From contig JAPPNN010000037.1 in NCBI GenBank assembly GCA_028873815.1, forward strand, positions 1 to 59,749: a DNA stretch of 59,749 nucleotides, read 5' to 3'. The number at the start of each line of letters is the position of its first letter. The first letter of the stretch is position 1. Source of the DNA: Gemmatimonadota bacterium (GTDB lineage Bacteria > Gemmatimonadota > Gemmatimonadetes > Longimicrobiales > Gaopeijiaceae). Shown here piece after piece: positions 1 to 11,719 of the stretch. The position numbers and the translations under genes are program-made. The notes under the pieces were generated by a model, which saw only the letters and a program-made list of their open reading frames with translations, had not been told where the DNA came from and did no database searches.

Positions 1-2
1 GC

Positions 3-956
3 CGCTCGATCATGATCGCGCACTGGGACGCCGAGGAGTACGGGATCATCGGGTCCACCGAGTGGGTGGAGGAGTTCCGGGAAGACCTGGAGGCGAACGC
101 GATCGCGTACATCAACGCCGACGCGGCGGTCTCCGGGGCCAACTTCGGGGGATCGTCGTCGCCGTCGCTCAAGGCGCAGATCCTCGATGCGACCAAGGTG
201 GTCAGCTACCCCGAGACCGGCGAGCCGCTCTACGACTGGTGGTTCGAACGGGCACCGGCCGGCGCCGACGAGCCGGCGCTGGGCAACCTCGGCGGCGGGT
301 CGGACCACGTCGCCTTCTACACCCACGCCGGCGTGCCCTCGGCGGGCCTTTCCTCCGGGAATCCCAGCGGCGTCTATCACTCGAACTACGACAACTTCGC
401 CTGGTACGAGCGCTTCGGAGACACCACGTTCGTCTACGGGCCGATGGTCGCCCGCGTTGACGGGATCATTGCACTGCGCTTCGCCAACGCCGATGTGCTG
501 CCCTACGACGCGGCGCGCTACGCCACGGACACCCGCACGCATGTGGAGACCCTGTACCGCGTCGCCGAAGCCCGCCGGCTCGAAGTGGACCTCTCGGCGC
601 TTGTCGAGGCGAGCCGCGAACTGGACGAGGCGGCCGCCGAACTCGTGGCGGCCCGCGACCGCTGGATCCGGTCCGGTGAGATCGACCCCGCAGCCGCCGC
701 GGCCGTGAACCGCGCGCTGATCGGACTGGAGAAGGCGTGGCTGAACGACCGCGGGCTGCAGGGACGCCCGTGGAGCCGTTCCATCTACGTGTCACCGGAT
801 CCGTTCAGCGGGTACGCGTCGTGGATGCTGCCGGGCCTGCGCTACGAGATCGAGACCGACGACCGGGCCGACCTGCCTGGCTGGGAGCGCGTGTATGTGA
901 ACGCGATCGGTGACCTGGCGGAGCGGATGAGGGCGGTGGCGGAGATGATGCGGTAG
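3..956 (+). CDS. M28 zinc carboxypeptidase (glutamate carboxypeptidase II-like), 3' part only
   Basis: The gene is cut by the left window edge. The frame is open from base 3, so the first ATG at 12 is internal. The visible part begins in the catalytic core: WDAEEYG carries the paired glutamates of the M28 site. INAD supplies a metal-binding Asp, and YHSNYDNF supplies the last metal-binding His, as in human GCPII. SGxxSDHxxF-type sequence lies between them. After about residue 170 comes a helical C-terminal region resembling the transferrin-receptor-like dimerisation domain. The upstream His and Asp ligands, the PA domain and any signal peptide lie outside the window. The likely role is exported hydrolysis of peptides with C-terminal acidic residues. 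The family is secure; substrate preference is inferred. Confidence 0.9.
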   Translation, partial: RSIMIAHWDAEEYGIIGSTEWVEEFREDLEANAIAYINADAAVSGANFGGSSSPSLKAQILDATKVVSYPETGEPLYDWWFERAPAGADEPALGNLGGGSDHVAFYTHAGVPSAGLSSGNPSGVYHSNYDNFAWYERFGDTTFVYGPMVARVDGIIALRFANADVLPYDAARYATDTRTHVETLYRVAEARRLEVDLSALVEASRELDEAAAELVAARDRWIRSGEIDPAAAAAVNRALIGLEKAWLNDRGLQGRPWSRSIYVSPDPFSGYASWMLPGLRYEIETDDRADLPGWERVYVNAIGDLAERMRAVAEMMR

Positions 957-965
957 GGCCGGATT

Positions 966-1373
966 TCAGCGGACCTGCGGATACACGAACTTCACCACCC
1001 GCCGCGCGCCCTTCCGGGCCGCGGAGGCGTCCGTCCGCGAGTAGAAGTCCGTAGGCGTGAGATCCTCGGCGCCGTAGAATGCGAGTTCACGATCCCGGCG
1101 CAGCTGACGCGATATATCGGCCAGCCAATCCACCTCGCACTGAAGATCTGTAGGCAAGCGGTGCCTCTCCGCCAGCAGGATCGCCGAAACGTCATGAACC
1201 CGGGGCGGCTCGACGCCACAGGACCGCAACAGCCCCTTCAGGGCCAGCTCGACGATCTCCTGGGATTCGCGCACCACATCCGCCCAGCTCTCGGCTTCGA
1301 AGAGCACATCGAGCGCACCCAGCCGGACCCGTGCCCGCCGCAGGTAATCGCGGGCGAGCTCCCCGTTCCTCAC
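966..1373 (-). CDS. HEPN-domain protein, probable toxin of an MNT/HEPN (type VII-like) TA pair
   Basis: A 135-residue all-helical protein. The sequence DYLRRARVRL, the segment QEIVELALKGLLRSCG, the PPRVHDV turn and the RELAFYG segment near the C-terminus are typical of HEPN domains (PF05168 type). The start is a GTG inside the stop of the upstream nucleotidyltransferase gene (GTGA overlap), so the two are translationally coupled. In known MNT/HEPN pairs the HEPN protein is an RNase toxin, or is silenced by AMPylation from its MNT partner. I do not see a clear RX4-6H catalytic motif, so nuclease activity is not assured. It could instead be a non-catalytic partner of the nucleotidyltransferase. 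Confidence 0.8.
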   Translation of the reverse strand: MRNGELARDYLRRARVRLGALDVLFEAESWADVVRESQEIVELALKGLLRSCGVEPPRVHDVSAILLAERHRLPTDLQCEVDWLADISRQLRRDRELAFYGAEDLTPTDFYSRTDASAARKGARRVVKFVYPQVR

Positions 1374-1972
1374 GGCTCGTGAACCCAATAGGGCTGCCCG
1401 CCCGCAGCCCGGTAGGAAAGTTCGCCACGAAGAATCCGCCGCCGGACATCGCCCAGGTACCGCGACACCGCGAGCTCGCGTTCGAAGAGCACCAGCCCGT
1501 CCAGGGCCACCTCGGCCCATAGCCCCGATACTCGTTCGGAACCCGACGGGAGATGAACGAAGTGCGGCGTGACCTCGTGGCCGTCCCATTGAAGCGCCGG
1601 TCCGTCGTCCCAGCTTCGATAGAGCCCGCGAGCGATTGGCACCCCCTCGCCGACAACCAACAGCACGTCGAGGTCCGAGCCCGCGGCCTCCTCTCCCCGG
1701 GCCCACGAGCCGAACACGACGACGCCCACCAGGGATTCGCCCAGGATCGAACCCGCCCGATCCACGACCGCGCCTACGGTCTGGTCCATGGGGCCACCCG
1801 GCGACGCCAGCTTGCGGGCACAGAAGTCGTTCAGCGAAGTCCCGGCGGCCCGCGCCGCTTCGCGCAATGACGCGTGCAACTCCGGTTCGATGCGGAGATT
1901 GAACCGGCCTGAGGGAAGAGATCGGTCCTCGTTGATACCATGGTGTTCTTGCATATGGTACCATAACATCAT
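1370..1972 (-). CDS. Ribbon-helix-helix / minimal nucleotidyltransferase fusion, probable MNT antitoxin
   Basis: Up to 200 residues. Residues about 23-55 (FNLRIEPELHASLREAA and following) look like a HicB/Arc-type ribbon-helix-helix DNA-binding domain. From about residue 62 a minimal nucleotidyltransferase domain follows, with the signature GSWARGEEAAGSDLDV (GSx10DxD), the metal- and nucleotide-binding motif of MntA enzymes that AMPylate HEPN toxins. The start is uncertain. ATG codons at 1972, 1969 and 1954 are all in frame, and none has a good Shine-Dalgarno sequence. A possible extended -10 just upstream would make the message almost leaderless. The gene is coupled to the HEPN gene. The fused DNA-binding domain suggests the antitoxin represses its own operon directly. 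Confidence 0.82.
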   Translation of the reverse strand: MMLWYHMQEHHGINEDRSLPSGRFNLRIEPELHASLREAARAAGTSLNDFCARKLASPGGPMDQTVGAVVDRAGSILGESLVGVVVFGSWARGEEAAGSDLDVLLVVGEGVPIARGLYRSWDDGPALQWDGHEVTPHFVHLPSGSERVSGLWAEVALDGLVLFERELAVSRYLGDVRRRILRGELSYRAAGGQPYWVHEP

Positions 1973-1990
1973 TCGCTATAGTACCACAAT
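1932..1990 (-). promoter_or_regulatory. Promoter/operator region of the MNT-HEPN operon, three TACCA repeats at 23-bp spacing
   Basis: TACCA occurs at 1936-1940, 1959-1963 and 1982-1986, exactly 23 bp apart. The middle copy lies in the palindrome ATGGTACCAT. Read on the minus strand, the outermost copy forms TGGTACTAT, which fits an extended -10 element at about 1979-1987. The region is AT-rich against a GC-rich background. Binding by the RHH domain of the adjacent protein is an inference. Confidence 0.5.
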
Positions 1991-2050
1991 GATGTGATCA
2001 GAAACTGTGCATCGCGGGGGACTCAAACGCGGACCGACCGCGCCGCCGTT

Positions 2051-5000
2051 TCAGGTAATCGTCCTCCCCGTCCGCTCCCGCAGCAGCTGGTTGTAGCGCG
2101 CCAGGTCGTCGGCCAGCACGGCCTCCAGCGCCCTCTCCACCTCCTCCAGCTGCTCGCGCAGAACCCCGGCGACCTCGCGGTGCTGATCCGGGGGCGGGAA
2201 GTCCGCGACCGACACGACGTCCTGCAAGTAGCGGAGGCGCCCCACGATCATGGACGGCCAGCGCACGCCGTCGCTTCCCGTGTCCTTGAGCTGGATCAGC
2301 TCGCTCTCGACCTCGATCAGGCGCGTGTCCAGCGCTGCGCCCGCTTCGATCACGTCGTCGGCGTCGCCTCGCTCTTCCAGGACGGGCCGCAGGTCGTGGA
2401 TCTGGCGGCGCAGGAGTTCGATCCGGTTGACCATGTCGGCCGCGCGGTTGCGGTCGGCCATCAGCTCGGTGACCATCGCGAACTGGGCGTCGATGTCCGC
2501 CAGCGTGCCCTCGGAGTTGGGGTCCTTCACGACCGTGAGCCCTTCGCTGCCCACCTCGGCCCCGTCCACGACCAGCGTGACCGTGTAGCTGCCCGGCGGC
2601 TGTAGCGGACCCCGCACGCCGAAGAAGCCCCCGCCCGCCACCCGGTAGCCCACGTCCGGCATCGGGAACCAGTCGGAGTACAGTGGCTTGGTGCGCATCC
2701 TGATCTCGATGGGCGGCTCACCGGTCAGATCCCACCAGACGCGGTTGAATCCCCCGTGAGCCGTGCCGTCCAGGGTCTTCACCGTCTGGCCCGCGGCATT
2801 GTCCACGCGGATCTGCACCTCTCGGCCGCCATCCGCGGCCCCGCCATCACCCAGCCAGTAGCTGATCGCCGCGCCCGCCGGCGGGTTTTCGCCGTCCGAC
2901 CAGTCGCCCAGCATCGTCGACGGCTCCGTGATCGGAAGCAGCCGGTAGGTGTCGCGCGGCCCGAAGAGGTGCGCGTCCGCGGCAGCGATCTCGGACGTAA
3001 GCTGCTGGACCGGGCCGAGGTCGTCGAGGATCCAGTAGCCGCGCCCGTACGTGCCGGCCACCAGGTCGTTGAAGTGCTCCTGGATGAAGAGGCCGTAGTA
3101 GGGCGTCGGCGGCAGTCCCGGCATGAACCGGCGCCAGCTGTCTCCGTCATCGTAGCTGATGTAGAGCGAACTCTCCGTACCCAGGTACAGCAGCCCAGGC
3201 CGCACGGGGTCTTCCAGCAGGTAGCGGGTGTAGTCGACCGGGTCGTTGTCCACGCCCTCGGTGATCTGCGTCCAGTTCGCCCCGAAGTCGTCGGTTCGGT
3301 ACGCGCGCGCCGCGAAGTCGCCCACCTGGTGGTGCTCGACCGTGATGTACGCCTTCGCCACGTCCCAGCGCGACGCGTCGACGCTGCGCACCACGCCGTC
3401 GGGCGGCAGGTCCGGGATGTTGGCGGTCACGTCGGTCCACGTGGCGCCGTCGTCGCGGCTGATGTGCATGAGCCCGTCGTTGGTTCCCGCCCAGAAGACA
3501 CCCTGCTGCAAGGGCGACTCGTCGAAGGCGTAGATCACGCAGCAGAACTCGACCCCGATGTTGTCGGGGGTGAGGCCGCCCGAGATCGTCTGCCGCGACT
3601 TGTCGTTGGTGGACAGGTCCGGGCTGATCACATCCCAGCTCTGGCCGCCGTTGCGGGTGCGGTGCACGTGCTGGCTGGTGACGTAGATCGTGTTGTTGTC
3701 GTGGGGCGAGATCAGGAGCGGGAAGGTCCACTGGAAGCGGTAGCGCATGTCCTCGGCGGGCCAGCCCAGCGTGGACATCGGCCAGACCTCGACCTGGCGG
3801 AACTGGCCGCGAGCCACGTCGTGACGGACCACGATGCCGCCGGCCGCGCCCGCCCCCGACGCGCTCGACCACACGATGTTGGGGTCGGTCGGGTCGGCGG
3901 TCGCGAAGCCGCTCTCGCCCCCGCCCACGCCCCGCCAGTCCCCGCGCGGGATCCGCCCGCTCGCGAACAGTCCCGAGAGCCGCGAGTTCGACGGCCCCCG
4001 AAACGAGGGCCCGTCCTGCCGGTTGCCAAGCACGTTGTATGGGATCGCGTTGTCGGCAGTCACGTGATACATCTGCGCGATCGGCAGCTGCACGCGATAC
4101 CAGGAGCGTCCCCGGTTCTCGCTGATCGAGAAGCCGCCGTCGTGGGCGACCGCGATGCGCGCCCCGTCGAGCGGATCGATCCAGATGTCGTGGTGATCCC
4201 ACCCGGGCCCCGTGTTCCCGCCCGCCAGGTAGCGCGCCGTTTGGTGGGACTCGCCGCCGTTCGTGCTCCAGCTGAACGAGGACGACAGGAAGTAGATCTC
4301 GTCGCGATCGTCGGGCGCGACCCCGCAACGCGTGTAGTAGGCCTGCCGCGTGGCAAGGTCGTGGCTGTACGAGGTGAGTTCCCAGGTATCCCCGCCGTCG
4401 TCGGTGCGCCAAAGTTCGCCGGAATCCGTCTCCTCGCCGTCGATGGGGACGCCGTCGCCGGTCTCGATGAGCGCGTAGATCCGGTCCGAGTCGCCCGCCG
4501 ACATGCAGACCGCGATCTTGCCGATCCGCCGCGTGGGCAAGCCGTTCCCCTCGAGCCGGCGCCAGGTGTCGCCGCCGTCCATCGTGACGTGGAGGCCGCT
4601 CCCGGGGCCCCCGCTGTCCCGCTTCCAGGTCTTGAGGTCCAGATCCCAGGTCGTGGCCACGATCTTCCGCGCATTGTGCGGGTCCATGACCATCTCGTAG
4701 GCGCCGGTGTTCTCGTCGACGAAGAACACGCGCTCCCAGCTCCCGCCCCCATCGGTCGTGCGGAAGACGCCCCGCTGCTCCGAGGGGCCGTAGGCGTGCC
4801 CGATCGCCGCCACGTACACGACGTCCGGATCGCGCGGATGCACGATGATCCGGCCCACGCGCCCCGTTCCCTCCAGCCCCATGTGCGCCCACGAATCGCC
4901 GCCGTCCGTCGATTTCCACACCCCGTTGCCGATCGACACATTCGAGCGGATCGAGCTCTCGCCGGTCCCGGCCCACACGATCGCCGGGTCGGTGGGCGAA

Positions 5001-5314
5001 ACCGCCAGGGCGCCGATCGAGTGCACCGGCTGGTCGTCGAAGACGGGCTCCCAGTTCAGGCCCGCGTCGGTGGTGCGCCAGATCCCGCCGCTCGCCGCGC
5101 CCGCGAAGTACGTGGTACGATCGCCCGGCACACCCGCCGCCGACGCCACCCGGTTGCCGACGGGGCCGATGTGGCGAAAGCGTAGACCCTGGAGCTGGTC
5201 GGGGCCGAGCTGCTGCGCGGCCAGGGAGCTGGCGGCGACGAGGCAGATGGAGGCGCAGAGGGCGGTGAGCCCGGCCGCGAGGACCAGGCACGTGAAGCGT
5301 CGCAGGGTGGACAT
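2051..5314 (-). CDS. Secreted sortilin-like (VPS10/BNR) beta-propeller protein
   Basis: A protein of 1087 residues with an N-terminal signal peptide (hydrophobic stretch at residues 8-33, ending near AAQQ). About ten Asp-box/BNR motifs follow, for example IWRTTDAGLNW, VWKSTDGGDSW, LWRTDDGGDTW and ISYDDGDSW, spread over roughly residues 40-780 and predicting a large sortilin-type propeller. The C-terminal 250 residues contain a beta-sandwich-like part (DNAAGQTVKTLDG) and a helical, Glu-rich tail. The start at 5314 is chosen because GGGAG sits just upstream and the signal peptide begins there; the longer open frame upstream has no support. Such proteins are often named glycosyl hydrolases, but no catalytic residues are evident. 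A related gene lies at 7166-10024, on the other side of hipBA. Ligand and role are unknown. Confidence 0.88.
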   Translation of the reverse strand: MSTLRRFTCLVLAAGLTALCASICLVAASSLAAQQLGPDQLQGLRFRHIGPVGNRVASAAGVPGDRTTYFAGAASGGIWRTTDAGLNWEPVFDDQPVHSIGALAVSPTDPAIVWAGTGESSIRSNVSIGNGVWKSTDGGDSWAHMGLEGTGRVGRIIVHPRDPDVVYVAAIGHAYGPSEQRGVFRTTDGGGSWERVFFVDENTGAYEMVMDPHNARKIVATTWDLDLKTWKRDSGGPGSGLHVTMDGGDTWRRLEGNGLPTRRIGKIAVCMSAGDSDRIYALIETGDGVPIDGEETDSGELWRTDDGGDTWELTSYSHDLATRQAYYTRCGVAPDDRDEIYFLSSSFSWSTNGGESHQTARYLAGGNTGPGWDHHDIWIDPLDGARIAVAHDGGFSISENRGRSWYRVQLPIAQMYHVTADNAIPYNVLGNRQDGPSFRGPSNSRLSGLFASGRIPRGDWRGVGGGESGFATADPTDPNIVWSSASGAGAAGGIVVRHDVARGQFRQVEVWPMSTLGWPAEDMRYRFQWTFPLLISPHDNNTIYVTSQHVHRTRNGGQSWDVISPDLSTNDKSRQTISGGLTPDNIGVEFCCVIYAFDESPLQQGVFWAGTNDGLMHISRDDGATWTDVTANIPDLPPDGVVRSVDASRWDVAKAYITVEHHQVGDFAARAYRTDDFGANWTQITEGVDNDPVDYTRYLLEDPVRPGLLYLGTESSLYISYDDGDSWRRFMPGLPPTPYYGLFIQEHFNDLVAGTYGRGYWILDDLGPVQQLTSEIAAADAHLFGPRDTYRLLPITEPSTMLGDWSDGENPPAGAAISYWLGDGGAADGGREVQIRVDNAAGQTVKTLDGTAHGGFNRVWWDLTGEPPIEIRMRTKPLYSDWFPMPDVGYRVAGGGFFGVRGPLQPPGSYTVTLVVDGAEVGSEGLTVVKDPNSEGTLADIDAQFAMVTELMADRNRAADMVNRIELLRRQIHDLRPVLEERGDADDVIEAGAALDTRLIEVESELIQLKDTGSDGVRWPSMIVGRLRYLQDVVSVADFPPPDQHREVAGVLREQLEEVERALEAVLADDLARYNQLLRERTGRTIT

Positions 5315-5432
5315 CGTGATCTCCCGCTGAGTGATGATGCTGCTGCGCTCGAGCCGAACGACGACGGAGGGCACGATCAGGATAGCGGTGGACCGTTCCA
5401 GCGGACCAGTGTCGAATCCGTCCCACTGACGC

Positions 5433-5494
5433 TTGACCACCGATGATGAGAAATACATTATACATATAACCGATTCATATATGCTGAACTGACC
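5433..5494 (+). promoter_or_regulatory. Promoter/operator of hipBA
   Basis: TTGACC at 5433-5438 and CATTAT at 5456-5461, separated by 17 bp, resemble a sigma70 promoter. An AT-rich stretch with repeated CATATA and the palindrome CATATATG follows (about 5462-5483), just before the hipB ATG at 5495, and is a plausible HipB operator. The position suggests autoregulation; this is inferred. Confidence 0.45.
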
Positions 5495-5836
5495 ATGCCA
5501 AACCGCAGCACCATCAATCAGACGCCCCCCGCCGAAGTCGAGCGGGCACTCAGACGCCTCGGCCGCAACCTGCGTACGGCCCGCCTGCGACGCCGGCTGC
5601 GAGTCCAGGACGTCGCCGACCGGCTGGGTGTCTCCCGGCTGACCGTCGCCGGCCTCGAACGGGGAAAGCCCGGCGCCTCGGCTGCCGCCTACTTCGGCGC
5701 GTTGTGGTCGCTGGGGCTGCTGGGCGAGGCGGAAGACCTGGCGAACCCCGACCGCGACGAAGAGGGCAAGATCCTCGAGAGCACCCGGCGGCCGAAGCAG
5801 GCCCCACGCCGCCGCCAACTCGACAATGACTTCTGA
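5495..5836 (+). CDS. hipB: HipB-like XRE-family antitoxin/repressor
   Basis: A 113-residue protein with a central helix-turn-helix (LGRNLRTARLRRRLRVQDVA, then DRLGVSRLTVAGLERGKPG) typical of the XRE/HipB family. The C-terminal tail is charged and probably disordered. The stop overlaps the hipA start by 11 bases, so the two genes are coupled. In characterised HipBA systems HipB neutralises the HipA kinase and represses the operon from palindromic operators. An AT-rich operator-like segment lies directly upstream. No clear Shine-Dalgarno sequence precedes the ATG. Confidence 0.88.
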   Translation: MPNRSTINQTPPAEVERALRRLGRNLRTARLRRRLRVQDVADRLGVSRLTVAGLERGKPGASAAAYFGALWSLGLLGEAEDLANPDRDEEGKILESTRRPKQAPRRRQLDNDF

Positions 5837-7088
5837 GCGCGAGTGCTTTGTCTTCGTCGCGCTGCCCGACACGACCGACTTCGTGGTCGCGGGCCGCTTT
5901 CGGGTGTCGGCAACGCCCGACGGTGTCCCCGTGGGCGAGTTCGTCTACGGGCGCAGCTACCTGACCCGTGCCGACGCGGTCGAACTTGACCCCGTCGAAC
6001 TCCGTCTCTCGGAGCGCGTGTATCGGACCACGCGGATGGACGGGTTCTTCGGCGCGATTCGCGATTCCATGCCGGACCACTGGGGACGCCTGCTCATCGA
6101 ACGGCGCTTCGGCCGAGCGCAGCTGGATGAGTTCGACTACCTGATCGAGGGACCGGACGACCGCGCCGGGGCCCTCGGCTTCAACCGCGGCCTGGAACCG
6201 CCCGATCCACGCAGCCGCTACAACACCGTCGTCGATCTCGGCGGGCTTCAGGCCGCCGCCGATGCGGTGCTCGCGGGGGAACGCGGGCGGCGCGTCTCGC
6301 TGGCCGGCCGGGCGCGTGAGCTTCTCCTCGAGGGCACGTCGATGGGCGGCGCGCGCCCGAAGGCCGTCGTCGAGAAGGGCGGCGCGCTCTGGGTTGCCAA
6401 GTTCGGCCGCAGCGAGGACCGGTGGAACGATCCCCTCGTCGAACACGCGATGCTGCAACTCGCCCGGGAGTGCGGATTGAACGCCGCCACCAGCCGGATC
6501 GAGCGCATCGGCCACCGCGACGCCTTGCTGGTGCGCCGCTTCGACCGCGAACGGCGGGACGAAGGCTACGTCCGCAGCCGCATGGTCAGCGCGCTCACGC
6601 TGCTGAGGACCGACGACGACGTGACCGACCGGCGGCGCTGGTCGTACCTCGCGCTCGCCGACGAGATACGGCGCGTAAGCTCGAAGCCGCGCGAAGACCT
6701 GCGCGAACTATTCGGCCGCATGTGCTTCAACGCGGCGATATCGAACCTGGACGACCACCCGCGCAACCACGCGATCGTGGCGCACGGGGACGAATGGCGG
6801 CTGAGTCCGGCGTACGACCTCACGCCGGTACCGGCCATGTCGGCATCGCGACGGGATCTGGCCATGACCTGCGGTCCCGACGGCCGCTGGGCCAACCGGG
6901 GCAACCTGCTCGCCTCCGCGGGCCGCTTTCTCCTGGATGACGCTCAAGCGGAGGCCGTTTTCGACAGGATCACGGCGACGATCCGGTCCTTCTGGCTGGC
7001 GGTCATGCGCCGGGGCGGCGTCAGCGAGCGGGACTGCGACCGGGTCCGTCACGCCATCCTCTACGACGGACTCTTCCACGAAGTGTGA
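5826..7088 (+). CDS. hipA: HipA-like serine/threonine kinase toxin
   Basis: A protein of 420 residues, close to the usual HipA length. The N-terminal HipA domain covers about residues 15-120. The kinase part shows the Gly-rich loop TSMGGARPK (171-179), a Lys in WVAKF (about 192), the catalytic loop NLDDHPRNH (307-315) and the metal-binding motif SPAYDLTPV (327-335). All key kinase positions therefore look intact. E. coli HipA phosphorylates glutamyl-tRNA synthetase and causes growth arrest and persistence; the target here is unknown. It follows hipB with an 11-base overlap. The pair is inserted between two oppositely oriented sortilin-like genes. Confidence 0.9.
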   Translation: MTSERECFVFVALPDTTDFVVAGRFRVSATPDGVPVGEFVYGRSYLTRADAVELDPVELRLSERVYRTTRMDGFFGAIRDSMPDHWGRLLIERRFGRAQLDEFDYLIEGPDDRAGALGFNRGLEPPDPRSRYNTVVDLGGLQAAADAVLAGERGRRVSLAGRARELLLEGTSMGGARPKAVVEKGGALWVAKFGRSEDRWNDPLVEHAMLQLARECGLNAATSRIERIGHRDALLVRRFDRERRDEGYVRSRMVSALTLLRTDDDVTDRRRWSYLALADEIRRVSSKPREDLRELFGRMCFNAAISNLDDHPRNHAIVAHGDEWRLSPAYDLTPVPAMSASRRDLAMTCGPDGRWANRGNLLASAGRFLLDDAQAEAVFDRITATIRSFWLAVMRRGGVSERDCDRVRHAILYDGLFHEV

Positions 7089-7165
7089 GTCGACGTGGCG
7101 GGGAGCCCGGGGCGCCCCTACACTACCACTCCGGATCCGCTGTCACCCCAGCCGAGAGGTCTTCC

Positions 7166-10024
<2,859 letters not shown>

Positions 10025-10040
10025 GCGCGGTCGGCCCTGG

Positions 10041-11336
10041 CTAGGGCTCCCGCTCGCCCCTCCGTTCCGTTGCGCCAGCGCTGGCCTTCACAAGTTCGCC
10101 ATCCACATATAGCCGGACCGGACCCCGGAATCTCAGGAAGCGCCGCACTATCTGATCCGCCGCATCGGCTGCGGTGTCTCCGCTACTGTCCTGAAGAACC
10201 GTGATCGAGGCCCTGGCGACGTAGTTGCCGCCCGCGCGCGTGGCCCGGACCTGGATGGTCCCCCGCCCCGTGCCGGTCGCGGTGACGAGACCATTGCTGT
10301 CCACCGTCACCACGTGCGGGTGACGCGCGGTCCAGACGTAGTCGGTGTCCTCGACCTCGTTTCCGTTGGCGTCACGCGCCACCGCGGTCAGCCGCACTGT
10401 ATCTCCGACAACGTCCAGGGTGTCGACTTCCGGCGTGATGTCGACGCCCACCGCCAATTGCGCCACGCTGATCGCCGCCGAGTCGGCGAGCGCTCCCGCC
10501 TCCGCGTATATGTTCGTGCTTCCGGTCCGCACCGAGGTGACCAGGCCGGACATGTCGACGGTTGCGATCCCGCTGTTTTCCGAAGCCCAGGTGACGGGGA
10601 TGCTGGGAACCGCGTTCCCGTTGGCATCGACAGCCTCGGCCGTCAGGCGCAGGGTGTCGCCGACCGAGAACATCGTGTACGCGGATGGCGACACGTCCAG
10701 GGCGACGACCTCAACGGTCACGGTTAGATCCGCCGTGGCCCGCACGCCTCCGGCCCCGGCCGCGATTTCCGCGCTTCCGATGCCCGTGGAGGTGACCAAC
10801 CCCGAGGTATCCACCGTCGCGACGGACGTGTTCGACGAACTCCAGGTGAAGGTGGCGCCGGTGATCGCATGTCCATTGGCGTCGAACGCCTCCGCCATGA
10901 ATTGCACGGTTGCGCCGATCGAACTGAGCGACGCGGTGCCGGGCGACACGTCGACCCGTACCGCCACCTGCTCTACGGTCACGTTGGCACTGCCCGAAGC
11001 GTTGCCGGAGGTCGCCGTGATCGATGCATTCCCGTTTGCGACGGCCGTCACGGTTCCGTTCGCGCCGACGCTGGCGACCGCAGCGTCACTGCTCCCCCAT
11101 GTCACCGACACGCCGGCCATAGGCTGTCCACGCTGATCCAGCACGGTGGCGGTCAGCTGGACCGTCGCCCCGATCGATGCCAACTGGGCGTTTGGGGGAG
11201 ACACGTTGACGGTGGTGGCGACCGGAGGGTCGACCGGGTCAGTTGGTGTTGGCTCAGAACCCCCACCGCCGCAGGCGGCGTTGAGGATCACCACGGTGGC
11301 GGCGAGTGCGCCCGTCCACGGCTTGAGTCTACGCAT
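10041..11336 (-). CDS. Lipoprotein with four bacterial Ig-like (Big2) domains
   Basis: A protein of 431 residues. The N-terminus is MRRLKPWTGALAATVVILNA followed by ACGGGG, a lipoprotein-type signal with Cys22 as likely acylation site, although Asn at -3 is unusual for a lipobox. A short Pro/Thr linker leads into four Big2-like repeats of about 85 residues (roughly 40-120, 125-205, 210-290 and 295-380). Each ends with a phrase such as VATVDTSGLVTSTGIGSAEI. The last 45 residues are a helical, charged tail with no known domain. It converges with the sortilin-like gene 16 bases away. Likely a surface-displayed adhesive or structural protein; the ligand is unknown. Confidence 0.85.
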   Translation of the reverse strand: MRRLKPWTGALAATVVILNAACGGGGSEPTPTDPVDPPVATTVNVSPPNAQLASIGATVQLTATVLDQRGQPMAGVSVTWGSSDAAVASVGANGTVTAVANGNASITATSGNASGSANVTVEQVAVRVDVSPGTASLSSIGATVQFMAEAFDANGHAITGATFTWSSSNTSVATVDTSGLVTSTGIGSAEIAAGAGGVRATADLTVTVEVVALDVSPSAYTMFSVGDTLRLTAEAVDANGNAVPSIPVTWASENSGIATVDMSGLVTSVRTGSTNIYAEAGALADSAAISVAQLAVGVDITPEVDTLDVVGDTVRLTAVARDANGNEVEDTDYVWTARHPHVVTVDSNGLVTATGTGRGTIQVRATRAGGNYVARASITVLQDSSGDTAADAADQIVRRFLRFRGPVRLYVDGELVKASAGATERRGEREP

Positions 11337-11578
11337 TCCCTAATCCCCCTGTTATGAGACTTCACGGGGTTCGCAGGTTGCGCCCCTTAACTATAACCCT
11401 GATCCACAGGTCCTGTGCCCTCGTCAGTTGCGAGGGCGATCGGCGGGAGAGTCCGAGCGGTCGGTTTTGGCGGCTTTGGATGCGGATCTGTGGATCGTGT
11501 CGCCCCCGGGGATCGGCGTCCGGTGCTGGTGCAACACTCCCGCACGCCTCAAACGTCACTCGCCGGTGTCACTCGCCG

Positions 11579-11630
11579 GCGCCCATTCGAGCAAGCGGAT
11601 GTCCCGGGGTTTGCCGCGGAAGCGTCGGGG
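11579..11630 (+). repeat. 52-bp dispersed repeat, copy A
   Basis: Direct repeat of copy B, 89 bp downstream, with 45 of 52 positions identical by my alignment. Both share the core TTTGCCGCGGAAGCGT. A third, inverted copy lies beyond the HNH gene at 13504-13542. Confidence 0.75.
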
Positions 11631-11667
11631 GCGGGCGGCAGGCGGGCGTGGTCCCGTTGGCGGGCGG

Positions 11668-11719
11668 GCGCCCATACGAGCATGCCGGTGTCCCGGGATT
11701 TGCCGCGGAAGCGTGGGGC
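11668..11719 (+). repeat. 52-bp dispersed repeat, copy B
   Basis: Second direct copy. It includes ATGCCGGTGTCCCGGGATTT followed by GCCGCGGAAGCGT. It is closer than copy A to the inverted copy at 13504-13542. Differences from copy A are point substitutions with no gaps. Confidence 0.75.

Noticed and set aside
2756..5185. 809-codon open frame on the plus strand opposite the sortilin-like gene
   Set aside because: Composition is Arg/Val/Pro-rich with no domain or signal. It is the antisense shadow of a GC-rich gene whose Asp-box motifs are unmistakable on the other strand.
5315..5872. Upstream extension of the sortilin-like gene to 5872
   Set aside because: The extension would overlap hipB on the other strand. 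The ATG at 5314 has a ribosome binding site and starts a signal peptide.
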